Assembly (NCBI GenBank): GCA_039029915.1
Contig: JBCCFD010000388.1
Location: forward strand, 1-7,893
Length of the DNA: 7,893 nt
From: QQUD01 sp039029915
GTDB taxonomy: Bacteria > Chloroflexota > Anaerolineae > Promineifilales > Promineifilaceae
Direction: 5' to 3'
Shown here: positions 1 through 6,292 of the stretch, one piece after another
How positions within the stretch are numbered: position 1 is the first letter of the stretch
Layout: each line of letters opens with the position of its first letter
Translations under genes and position numbers: made by a program
The notes under the pieces: generated by a model
What the model was told of the DNA's origin: nothing
Seen by the model: the letters and a program-made list of their open reading frames with translations, nothing else
Databases searched by the model: none

Positions 1-194
1 GATTTTTTGCTTACTGCTTGTCGCCTACAGCTTCAAGCAATTTTAGAGGAGACAACATGCGGCTTAGCCGCACCAAAAGATGAATGTAAATAGCAAGAGC
101 TAGAGGGAGGCAGGTAATCAAAGGTTGCTTTTCAGCGTCTCAAGCTGACGGGCTGACCTGCTGACTAGCTGATAAGCTACTTACGAAGGAGTGA
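1..194. other. Gene-free 5' end of the window
   Basis: No convincing gene is visible here. A GAGGAG Shine-Dalgarno-like sequence at 46-51 precedes an ATG at 57 that opens only an eight-codon ORF (57-83, ending TGA). The same ATG overlaps a perfect 6-bp hairpin, TGCGGC (58-63) / GCCGCA (67-72), with a 3-nt loop. This could be a leader peptide or chance. A weak TGCTTG/CAAGCA inverted repeat lies at 15-20 and 34-39. The octamer-period GCTGA repeat listed separately fills 144-180. The stretch ends with AAGGAG (186-191), the ribosome binding site of the next gene. I see no clear sigma-70 promoter. Confidence 0.5.
144..180. repeat. 8-bp-period GCTGA tandem repeat
   Basis: GCTGA occurs at 144, 152, 160 and 168 with an exact 8-bp period, and a degenerate GCTAC follows at 176. 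The three spacer bases vary (cgg, cct, cta, taa). TCAGC just upstream (132-136) is the inverse of the unit. The array lies 18 bp before the first gene's start, inside its probable 5' leader. Its function is unknown; it could be replication-slippage-prone sequence or a relic of a dispersed repeat family. Confidence 0.6.
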
Positions 195-197
195 ATG

Positions 198-629
198 ATG
201 ACACAGCTTGAGGGAAACTGGACTTTAGCAGAATGGGACTGCACGTTAGATGACGCTTATCACAACCATCCGTTTGGCAAAGATGCCCAAGGAACGATTA
301 TGTATGCTAACGGCCGTATGTGTGCCTTCCTCATGAAACCAGATCGCCCCAACTTTGCTATTGCCAATCTCATTCGAAGTAGCGATGAGGAACGATTAAC
401 GGCCGTTTCTGGCTTTGTATCTTACTCTGGTAGCTATCGAGTCGAAGGAGATCAGGTTATCCACAGCGTTGAATTTTCCTTACTTCCTAATTGGATTGGC
501 ACCGAGCTAATTCGCACCATCAGCTGGACCAATGATGACATGCCCCAACTCATCCTCTCCACTCCGCCCGAAAAAACAAGCTCTGGGAAAAATGTCGTGA
601 ACCGCCTACGCTGGCAGCGCCTTTTATAA
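198..629 (+). CDS. Lipocalin-like domain protein
   Basis: A small single-domain protein of 143 residues with no signal peptide or membrane segment. It resembles the bacterial lipocalin-like family (Pfam Lipocalin_5 type). It has an N-terminal LEGNWTLAEWD with the GxW signature of lipocalins, then PFGKDAQGTIMYANGRM, a central SGSYRVEGD, the segment HSVEFSLLPNWIGTELIR, then LSTPP and a closing NRLRWQRLL. These blocks match the order in that family, and the length is typical, so the gene looks complete. The family is expected to form a beta-barrel; ligand and role are not known. Two ATGs stand in tandem (195 and 198). AAGGAG at 186-191 leaves only 3 nt to the first but 6 nt to the second, the same spacing used by the next gene, so 198 is preferred. 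It carries two ACGGCCGT octamers. Confidence 0.8.
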   Translation: MTQLEGNWTLAEWDCTLDDAYHNHPFGKDAQGTIMYANGRMCAFLMKPDRPNFAIANLIRSSDEERLTAVSGFVSYSGSYRVEGDQVIHSVEFSLLPNWIGTELIRTISWTNDDMPQLILSTPPEKTSSGKNVVNRLRWQRLL

Positions 630-678
630 ATAGCTTGGTGGCGGCTACATCAAGAGATGTCATTTATAGATTTATCCG

Positions 679-684
679 TATAAT
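679..684 (+). promoter_or_regulatory. Candidate -10 box before the secreted hydrolase
   Basis: A perfect TATAAT lies at 679-684, in the A+T-rich 168-bp gap between the first two genes, 113 bp before the hydrolase start. No recognisable -35 hexamer sits 16-18 bp upstream (GATGTC at 656-661). It is plausible only because of its consensus -10 and position. The gap shows no terminator with a clear stem and U-run after the lipocalin-like gene. Confidence 0.3.
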
Positions 685-797
685 CAAAATCGTAGAGATA
701 AAAAGTAATTTACATTTCGCGTTAAGATGTTTAGAAAAAATTTTGTGAATTACGCCACTTTCACGTTTTCCCACAATCAAATATCAAGGAGTGTTTT

Positions 798-2831
798 GTG
801 AAGTACAAGTCATTGTTGTCCCTCTTTTTTGTCCTCTTGTTGGTTTTTTTGGTAGGCCAAATTTCGGCCCAATCAAACCTCAATACCCCCACTTCAAAAC
901 AACTAGCCGCTAGCCCCGCAGAGTTTGCTGATCTTGCTTTGCCTGCCGCTGAAGAGCACGGCATTAATTCACACTCAGCCATGATTCCTGTGCAGCTTAG
1001 CCAAATGGCCGATCGCAGCTGGCAGTGGCAAAGTGAGCTGCGCTTTGACAGTCGCGACGTTGATTCGCTGATGGTTCTTAGCCCTGATGGCGCTCATTGG
1101 GACGTGTCGATGGTGATGCCGACTGGGCAGCAGATTAATTTGGCGACGAATAAAACGATTGCCCAATCCCAAACGGCCGTTTTAGGCATGGGCGGTACTC
1201 AAATTGGGGGCGAACTGTATACATTCTCTTCCAGCTTATCTGGTAAATGGGCGTTTCAGGTGGAGGCAGCGGGTCCACAAGCGAAGCTGCCCACAGGTGA
1301 AAACGTGGATGGTTATTTACTCGTTTCATCTGACTCTCCATACCAACTGTATTCAAATTTAGGCAGCTACGATCTGCTGGTTGGCAATGAGATTACCTTA
1401 CTCTCTCGCATGTATGATTCATCCTTGCTGGCTGATACGGCCGTTCCCGCTTCAGTTTCTGGCGTTATCCAATCCGCCACAGCCGAATTGACCTTACCCA
1501 ATGGCCAAACGACTTCGCTAACTCTCTTTGATGACGGTTTGCATGGTGATGGCACTGCGGGTGATGGTGTGTTTGGAGCAGCGTACACGGCTGAAATTGC
1601 TGGTAACTATTCGGCGCAGGTGACTGTGTCAGGTTCCTCACCAGACGGTGTGGCTTTTGTACGAACAAGCGAACACATCTTCCCAATCTTGGATAAGACA
1701 TTTGAGTTTGTTTCAGGGCAGCCGCGCGTGAGCTGGCTAGATGAAAACCGACTGGAAATGCGCCTAGGGGGGCGTGCCCTTGCCAATGCATCGGTTGATA
1801 ACATTATGGCCTCAGCCGAGGTTTGGGGGACCGATGCAGCTGGCAACGCCGTGCCGGTAGCTTGGATTGGTGGTCGCGTTGAGCCCATTCAGCGGTTTGC
1901 GCGTGTTCAAATCCCAATGACATTAGACAAAGGCTGGATCGATTTAGCTGGCGCACAGGCGCCGTTTGAATTACGCAATGTGCGCATTCAGGATATGAAT
2001 ACGGCCGTTCCCATTGCTAAATTGGATGCGATGCCTGTTCAAATTGAGTATGCCGCAACGGCCTCTCCAGACGGCATTCAAATTGCTTCAAGTGATTTAA
2101 TCACCGAAGAAATGTTAATGGGCCAACGCCCCGAGGCATCAAGCTCACCTGCAGATATACAACCGTTGGCATCTGGTAGCGGCGTGCTCATGCTCGTTCA
2201 CGGCTACTGTTCTGGCTTGGTTTGGCCGACATCAGACTTTTCAAACTATGCTGTTTTCCAAGACCTCAATCAAAATCGGACGCACGACCAGTTTGCTCAG
2301 CTCATTGATAGCTATGGTGACAACTTCTCCTCATTCGGCGTCGTGGCCCATAGTCAGGGTGGGGCAGCTGCCCTTCATCTTTATACCTACTATTGGAGCG
2401 GCTTAGACGACTCATCAGGGAATCGTCTCATCCAATCAGTTGGTACCCCTTATCAAGGTACCTCACTGGCTGGAAACTTAGCCTTACTCGGTCAGATTTT
2501 CGGCATTGGTTGCGGTTACAACTGGGATTTAACTTATGATGGGGCTGCCCTTTGGTTGGCAAATATTCCTTCATGGGCGCGAAGCGAGGTGCATTATTAC
2601 ACCACCTCTTTCACTGATAAATGGTGGCGCTACGATTATTGCCAATGGGCTAGCGATCTCATTTTGAGCGATCCAGACGATGGCACAACAGAAAAATGGT
2701 CTGGTCAGCTGTCTGGGGCGAACAATCGCGGACATAAAACGGGTTGGTGCCACACGCAAAGCATGCGCGATCCCGCCCAATATTTGGACGGCAGCCGCAA
2801 TAGCAATATGAACAGTAACGCCAATCGATAG
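798..2831 (+). CDS. Secreted alpha/beta-hydrolase (lipase/esterase-like) protein
   Basis: A 677-residue exported protein. It starts with GTG; AAGGAG at 786-791 sits 6 nt upstream and fixes the start. Residues 1-24 are a classical signal peptide: Lys2 and Lys4, a long Leu/Phe/Val core and a probable cut after ISA24. No lipobox Cys or C-terminal anchor is seen. The N-terminal two thirds looks beta-rich, with an Asp/Gly loop at about 245-259 (FDDGLHGDGTAGDGVFG) of the kind found in extracellular, possibly calcium-binding, Ig-like modules. The last third, from about 463, is a hydrolase: VLMLVHGY (463-470, oxyanion-side HG), VAHSQGG with nucleophile Ser519, then SVGTPYQGTS as in lipases and PGAP1-like esterases. 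The acid may be Asp625, Asp627 or Asp628, and the base His646 or His652. Several Cys in this domain suggest disulfides. Substrate unknown; an outer-surface or extracellular lipid/ester hydrolase is inferred. Confidence 0.75.
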   Translation: MKYKSLLSLFFVLLLVFLVGQISAQSNLNTPTSKQLAASPAEFADLALPAAEEHGINSHSAMIPVQLSQMADRSWQWQSELRFDSRDVDSLMVLSPDGAHWDVSMVMPTGQQINLATNKTIAQSQTAVLGMGGTQIGGELYTFSSSLSGKWAFQVEAAGPQAKLPTGENVDGYLLVSSDSPYQLYSNLGSYDLLVGNEITLLSRMYDSSLLADTAVPASVSGVIQSATAELTLPNGQTTSLTLFDDGLHGDGTAGDGVFGAAYTAEIAGNYSAQVTVSGSSPDGVAFVRTSEHIFPILDKTFEFVSGQPRVSWLDENRLEMRLGGRALANASVDNIMASAEVWGTDAAGNAVPVAWIGGRVEPIQRFARVQIPMTLDKGWIDLAGAQAPFELRNVRIQDMNTAVPIAKLDAMPVQIEYAATASPDGIQIASSDLITEEMLMGQRPEASSSPADIQPLASGSGVLMLVHGYCSGLVWPTSDFSNYAVFQDLNQNRTHDQFAQLIDSYGDNFSSFGVVAHSQGGAAALHLYTYYWSGLDDSSGNRLIQSVGTPYQGTSLAGNLALLGQIFGIGCGYNWDLTYDGAALWLANIPSWARSEVHYYTTSFTDKWWRYDYCQWASDLILSDPDDGTTEKWSGQLSGANNRGHKTGWCHTQSMRDPAQYLDGSRNSNMNSNANR

Positions 2832-2923
2832 GTGTTTTTATCGAGGTTGTTGTTGGATTGTAAAACCGTGATCGGACTTTTTTCGACCAAGGCTCACAAC
2901 AGCGATGACGCTTGTGTGTTTAG

Positions 2924-3640
2924 ATGCGATTGATTTATCATTACCAACGGCCGTTTCGTCTTGGCCGTGGTGAAGAATCAATTTATCAGGTTTATAACGA
3001 AGAGATGCGGGTTTGGCTTGAACTGAGTCAGACCCCCTCTCTTTCAATTTCACAATCCCCTAAGGCGGCTGCAATCGTCCCCTTTCTTCCACAGTTGACC
3101 CAACAATTTGAATCTATTGGGGTGCCTTTCAATGTGCAAATCGAGCAAGTTTATTCTGATAAAGATTTTCAAGACAAGATGGTTGTTCGATTATTTTCCA
3201 AAATTTTGGAGCGACTTGAGCATTGGGGTACCTATCAAAAATGGGCCCATAAAGCTTCTTTGACCTTCGAAGATTTAGAAATGAGCGAGTCGGTGAGTTT
3301 GAATCAGCAAATTCCCTCTACGCTGGTTCACTCTCTACTGGTTGACCAATCACCAAGTGCTGAGCAGGTTGGGGGTGTCACGCTTTTGCTTGAACCGACT
3401 GATACTTTTTCATTTGCGAATGGGGTGACGCTTTTTCCTGAAAAACATCATCTGCTAATGTGGTCTGGTGCGGTAAGAGAACAAGTTGCTGCTGTTGCTA
3501 AATTGGGAGTGCTAGAAGAAACGGCCGTTCCCCCTCTCAAAATCACATTACTAGACCTAGTTGAGCATCCGCTAGATTCTAAATCGCGTGCCTTTCAATT
3601 GGCAACGCGCCAAGCCATTCTTTTAGGGGTTCGCAATTAG
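2924..3640 (+). CDS. Protein of unknown function
   Basis: I do not recognise this 238-residue protein. It has no signal peptide, membrane segment, Cys cluster or obvious catalytic motif and looks like a soluble cytoplasmic protein. Visible features are an N-terminal YHYQRPFRLGRGEE, a mixed middle (about 60-110) with a likely helix around KMVVRLFSKILERLEHW, and a C-terminal half rich in beta-type hydrophobic runs. The start is uncertain. An in-frame TAG lies directly before the ATG at 2924 and there is no good Shine-Dalgarno; an in-frame ATG at 3005 is an alternative. The gene follows the hydrolase by 92 bp on the same strand and could be cotranscribed with it. Its stop overlaps the stop of the convergent transporter by 4 bp, leaving no room for a terminator. 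Two ACGGCCGT octamers fall in two codon phases, which supports its belonging to the resident genome. Confidence 0.65.
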   Translation: MRLIYHYQRPFRLGRGEESIYQVYNEEMRVWLELSQTPSLSISQSPKAAAIVPFLPQLTQQFESIGVPFNVQIEQVYSDKDFQDKMVVRLFSKILERLEHWGTYQKWAHKASLTFEDLEMSESVSLNQQIPSTLVHSLLVDQSPSAEQVGGVTLLLEPTDTFSFANGVTLFPEKHHLLMWSGAVREQVAAVAKLGVLEETAVPPLKITLLDLVEHPLDSKSRAFQLATRQAILLGVRN

Positions 3641-4875
3641 GTCAACACCGACCTTCTTGCAAAAATAAGCATCCCTGCCAGCAAAATGAAAATGGCCATG
3701 AGTTGAAATGTTTGCTCATAGCTTGTTAAGGCAATGAGGAAGCCTGCCAAGATGGGGCCTGCGATTTTGCTCCCATTTTGCAGCGTACCAATAATGCCGA
3801 GCCCTGTACCAATATGCGCCTGATCAATCTGTTTGGCTACTAAGGCTGTTGTTGAAGGGATGATTAAAGCTTCTGTCAAACCGAGAATCACCGCCGCGAC
3901 ATAAAAGAAAATGACGTTCGCTGAGAAGGTTAGTAGAAATAACGCACCGGCCATTCCAAATATAGCTAACAAAATGGTGTAAACATGTGACCACTTATCA
4001 CCTATCCAGCCGAAAAGGGGCTTGGCTGCCATGGTGACGGCCTGCTGAACGGTAAAAAACAGGCCCGCCTCAAGCGTGTTCCGGCCAACGGCTAAGGCAT
4101 AGATGGGCAAAAAGGCCTTAGCTGAATAGGTGACCATGTAATTGATAGCTTCAAACCCGCTGGCTATCCAAATGGCCGGTGTGGTGGCTGAATGGCTGAA
4201 GCTCTTTTTGAGCTGTTGTGAAAGAGATGGGCGCTTTTTTTGTGTTTGGCTGGAAACGGCCGTTTCTGGTAAATAAAACAGTGGAATCAATGTTAAACTG
4301 CTCATTAGCCCAATAATCGTGTAGACCGACACAGCGTCCATCTTCAAGAGCAAAAAGCCGCCTAAAGCAGGTCCCACAATATACCCACCTGTACGACCCA
4401 AGCTGAAAAAACCTACGCGCCCTGCTCTATTCTCAGGCGACATTTCTACCACCATAGCCACCGTAACTGGCCCATAAATCGCCGTGGCAAATCCATGAAT
4501 TAAACGAAGGACAATCAGCTGCTCGGGTGACTCAATAAACTGGTACACAAACGGCATCAAGATAAAGAAAAACGTGCCCACAAATAGCCACCAGCGCCGC
4601 CCTTGCCGGTCCGATAGTAACCCGACTAAGGGTTTTAAGACCATGCCTGTAAATGTCGAAATTGATGAGATAAACCCTAACAGCAGCTCACCTGCTCCAA
4701 GTGAAGCTGCGAATAAAGGGAGAACAGGCGTTTTTCCCGTCATATATGCCGAGCGGGCAATAAAATCCACAAGCGTGAGCAGAATTAGCGGCCCTGTAAT
4801 GCCAACAAAACTAATCGGTTTTCCAAAAATTGATTTCTTGTTGGGGGATGGTGGATTAGGGTTAATAGTGGTCAT
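3637..4875 (-). CDS. MFS transporter
   Basis: A 412-residue inner-membrane carrier of the major facilitator superfamily, with the length and hydrophobic pattern of a 12-helix member. After a polar, Pro/Asn-rich N-terminus, motif A is clear between helices 2 and 3 (GLLSDRQGRR, 85-94). A motif-B-like RLIHGFATAIYGP follows at 124-136, and a motif-C-like GRTGGYIVGPALGG at 160-173, the pattern common in drug:H+ antiporters. A degenerate second motif A (FGWIGDKWSH) marks the C-terminal half after a basic central loop (QTQKKRPSLSQQLKKS). The start ATG has AGGA 8 nt upstream. Family and motif C suggest proton-coupled efflux, but the substrate cannot be told. It is transcribed divergently from fabI and converges on the unknown gene with a 4-bp overlap. 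One ACGGCCGT octamer encodes Thr-Ala-Val at 205-207. Confidence 0.85.
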   Translation of the reverse strand: MTTINPNPPSPNKKSIFGKPISFVGITGPLILLTLVDFIARSAYMTGKTPVLPLFAASLGAGELLLGFISSISTFTGMVLKPLVGLLSDRQGRRWWLFVGTFFFILMPFVYQFIESPEQLIVLRLIHGFATAIYGPVTVAMVVEMSPENRAGRVGFFSLGRTGGYIVGPALGGFLLLKMDAVSVYTIIGLMSSLTLIPLFYLPETAVSSQTQKKRPSLSQQLKKSFSHSATTPAIWIASGFEAINYMVTYSAKAFLPIYALAVGRNTLEAGLFFTVQQAVTMAAKPLFGWIGDKWSHVYTILLAIFGMAGALFLLTFSANVIFFYVAAVILGLTEALIIPSTTALVAKQIDQAHIGTGLGIIGTLQNGSKIAGPILAGFLIALTSYEQTFQLMAIFILLAGMLIFARRSVLT

Positions 4876-4937
4876 CTGAACTGTCCTGCTATATGCTTTT
4901 GCTTAATTAAAATAGCTAAAAACTGTGGAAGAAAAGT

Positions 4938-4966
4938 AGGATACCTTTCATTTTGGTAAATCACAA
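4938..4966 (-). promoter_or_regulatory. Candidate promoter of the MFS transporter
   Basis: On the minus strand TTGTGA (4966-4961) and TATCCT (4943-4938) are spaced by exactly 17 bp, each matching 4 of 6 consensus positions of sigma-70 boxes. The expected transcript would have a leader of about 55 nt before the transporter's ATG. The match is modest and the region is A+T-rich, so it may be fortuitous. Confidence 0.3.
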
Positions 4967-5023
4967 AAAGAATGATGATTTCTAATTAAACGGTTTGTGA
5001 AAACTTTTTTATGACTTAACATC

Positions 5024-5104
5024 AGGACTTACGCACCCTGAGTATGTCGAAGGGTAAAGAAAGTTACTTTGACAGGCTCAAGGGTCGCTATTAGCATAAG
5101 TCCT
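5024..5104. repeat. 81-bp palindromic MITE-like element
   Basis: The ends are inverted repeats, AGGACTTACGC (5024-5034) and GCATAAGTCCT (5094-5104), matching at 10 of 11 positions. The symmetry continues inward: ACCCTGAGTATGTCGAAG on the left answers, inverted, the CTTTGACAGGCTCAAGGGT on the right, with small differences. GTAA/TTAC pairs at the centre, so nearly the whole element can fold into one imperfect hairpin. The pentamer AACAT flanks it at 5018-5022 and 5106-5110, one base from each end, a possible target duplication. It has no coding capacity. It resembles non-autonomous mobile palindromes (MITE/REP type); the mobilising transposase is not in this window. Confidence 0.65.
5069..5097 (+). 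promoter_or_regulatory. Candidate fabI promoter inside the palindrome
   Basis: A perfect TTGACA at 5069-5074 is followed after 17 bp by TAGCAT (5092-5097, 4 of 6 consensus). Transcription would start near 5104, at the very edge of the palindromic element, and run through about 120 nt of leader to fabI. Both boxes are within the element, so the repeat may supply fabI's promoter. A second A/T-rich hexamer (TATAGC near 5150) has no -35 partner. Confidence 0.45.
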
Positions 5105-5227
5105 AAACATGACACTTCCTTCATAAAAAGCAACCATCCTGTCCGAATGGGTTATAGCAAACGGAAGTGAAGTGGAGAAATGAAAAATTCCAACTAATAT
5201 GAACGACTATTTCGGAGGAAACTGTGC

Positions 5228-6019
5228 ATGAAGTTGCTTGAAGGAAAAAAGGGACTTGTTTTTGGCATTGCCAACAAAAATTCAATCGGGTGGGGGATCG
5301 CTCAATCACTGCATGAACACGGGGCTGAACTGGGTTTTAGTTATGCATTTGATGTCCTAGAAAAAAGAGTACGGCCGTTAGCTGAAAAGCTGGACGTCTC
5401 ATTTGTTGATAAATGTAACGTTGAGTCAGATGAAGATATCGCCGCAACGATGGAGCGGGCAGCCGAGCACTTTGGGGAGATCGATATTCTTATTCACGCC
5501 ATTGCTCATGCTAAACGCGAAGATTTAATGGGATCCTATGTTGAAACGAGTCGTGATGGCTTTCACCTTGCGATGGATGTGAGTGTCTTTAGCCTTGTTG
5601 CTTTAACCAATGCGGTCAAACCTTTAATGAAAAATGGAGGCACGATTTTAAGCCTCTCTTATTATGGCGCCGAAAAAGCTGTGCCACACTATAACGTGAT
5701 GGGTGTTGCCAAAGCAGCCCTCGAAGCAAGCACCCGCTATCTCGCAGCGGATTTAGGTCCTGAAAACATTCGTGTGAACGCCATTTCGGCTGGTCCTATT
5801 AAAACCTTATCAGCTGCAGGTATATCAGGCTTCCGTAAAATGCTCAAATACACCGAAGAGCGTTCCCCGCTACGCCGAAATGTGACACAAAATGAAGTTG
5901 GCCAAACAGCGCTTTGGCTTTGTAGCGACCTCAGCAGCGGGGTTACTGGTGAGGTGGTTTACGTTGATGCGGGCTATAACATTCTTGGCATGCCCGAACC
6001 AGCAGAGCATTGGGCATAA
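5228..6019 (+). CDS. fabI: Enoyl-[acyl-carrier-protein] reductase, FabI type
   Basis: Cytoplasmic enzyme of type II fatty-acid synthesis. It reduces trans-2-enoyl-ACP to acyl-ACP with NAD(P)H, the last step of each elongation round. At 263 residues it matches the FabI length. The atypical-SDR hallmarks are in place: GIANKNSIGWGIA (13-25) at the cofactor-binding end, HAIAHAKRED at 90-99 after strand 4, and LSYYGAEKAVPHYNVMGVAKA with the YX6K pair Tyr155/Lys162 and the second FabI tyrosine, Tyr145. NAISAGPIKTLSAAGI then covers the substrate-binding loop, and SGEVVYVDAGY-type sequence closes the fold. The residue aligned with E. coli Gly93 is Ala93, as in some Gram-positive FabIs, and is followed by His94 where Phe is usual. 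GGAGG (5214-5218) lies 9 nt before the ATG. The gene is single, flanked on both sides by palindromic repeats, and is not obviously in an operon with metK (498-bp gap with its own promoter). Confidence 0.95.
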   Translation: MKLLEGKKGLVFGIANKNSIGWGIAQSLHEHGAELGFSYAFDVLEKRVRPLAEKLDVSFVDKCNVESDEDIAATMERAAEHFGEIDILIHAIAHAKREDLMGSYVETSRDGFHLAMDVSVFSLVALTNAVKPLMKNGGTILSLSYYGAEKAVPHYNVMGVAKAALEASTRYLAADLGPENIRVNAISAGPIKTLSAAGISGFRKMLKYTEERSPLRRNVTQNEVGQTALWLCSDLSSGVTGEVVYVDAGYNILGMPEPAEHWA

Positions 6020-6021
6020 TA

Positions 6022-6212
6022 ATGTGTAATTTGGTAATTGGTAATTTGGAAGGTGCCATTCTCACCTAATTGCTTAAGTGAAACGAAGTTCCTAGTTCGA
6101 ATAAAACGACGGCTAAAAACTTCGTTTCCTCGAGGTTCTGAAGCTTTTAGCTACCAAGGTTTTTAATTTAGAAACTTCGGAACACTTAATTACCAATACC
6201 TAATTTACACAT
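6022..6212. repeat. 191-bp imperfect palindromic MITE-like element
   Basis: The ends ATGTGTAA (6022-6029) and TTACACAT (6205-6212) are perfect inverses. They continue as imperfect inverted repeats built of GGTAATT-like units (left, about 6033-6045; right, about 6187-6200). Farther in, TTAAGTG-nnn-CGAAGTT-n-CTA at 6074-6094 is repeated in inverse at 6169-6189. The left arm carries about 27 extra bases that themselves form an AGGTG/CACCT hairpin (6051-6067). A competing 11-bp perfect inverted repeat pairs GAAACGAAGTT (6080-6090) with AACTTCGTTTC (6118-6128). There is no ORF and no clear target duplication. It begins 3 bp after the fabI stop and may also act as a 3' stabilising or terminating structure, although it has no U-run. 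Confidence 0.6.
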
Positions 6213-6292
6213 GTCTAAATCTTGGTCTTGTAACCTTCCCCGTAAGGAATCGCCAGTAAATTACTCCATCGAAGAGATTTTCTTAGAAGTTA

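Larger units (their letters stand above)
4876..5227. other. Divergent intergenic region, transporter / fabI
   Basis: The 352-bp gap contains no gene. From left to right it holds the transporter's ribosome binding site (AGGA, minus strand, 4884-4887), a candidate minus-strand promoter, A+T-rich sequence to about 5020, the 81-bp palindromic element (5024-5104) with a plus-strand promoter, and then about 120 bp of fabI leader ending in GGAGG (5214-5218). No operator with clear dyad symmetry near the fabI start was found. Confidence 0.6.
310..5378. repeat. Dispersed palindromic octamer ACGGCCGT (9 copies)
   Basis: Exact copies begin at 310, 399, 1173, 1437, 2001, 2947, 3521, 4256 and 5371. All lie inside genes: two in the lipocalin-like gene, three in the hydrolase gene, two in the unknown gene, and one each in the transporter and fabI. 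Eight of nine are followed by another T. Six are read as Thr-Ala-Val, one as Asn-Gly-Arg and two with CGG CCG as Arg-Pro, so all three codon phases are used. One random octamer should appear about 0.12 times in 7.9 kb. No exact copy lies after 5378; only the inner CGGCCG recurs (7252, 7651 and the mirrored 7886). This points to selection or spread at the DNA level rather than a protein motif. Confidence 0.85.

Noticed and set aside
144..180. CRISPR-like array
   Set aside because: Units are only 5 bp with 3-bp spacers; no CRISPR repeat/spacer dimensions and no cas gene in the window.
742..765. CRP-like operator (GTGAA...TTCAC) before the hydrolase
   Set aside because: The half-sites are too short and too far apart (10-bp spacer instead of 6) to match the known CRP/FNR site; likely chance in A+T-rich DNA.
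761..982. Minus-strand ORF covering the start of the hydrolase gene
   Set aside because: It is the antisense of the signal-peptide region and ribosome binding site of the well-supported gene; no motif.
1465..1888. Two overlapping minus-strand ORFs of about 100 residues inside the hydrolase gene
   Set aside because: Low-complexity Ser/Pro/His-rich antisense translations with no start signals; typical shadows of a long ORF.
2860..2888. Terminator after the hydrolase gene (CCG/CGG stem followed by Ts)
   Set aside because: The stem is only 3 bp, too weak for an intrinsic terminator.
4574..4879. Plus-strand 101-residue ORF antisense to the start of the MFS gene
   Set aside because: It lies wholly opposite a well-supported membrane protein gene, has no ribosome binding site and its translation has no recognisable domain; it is a frame shadow.
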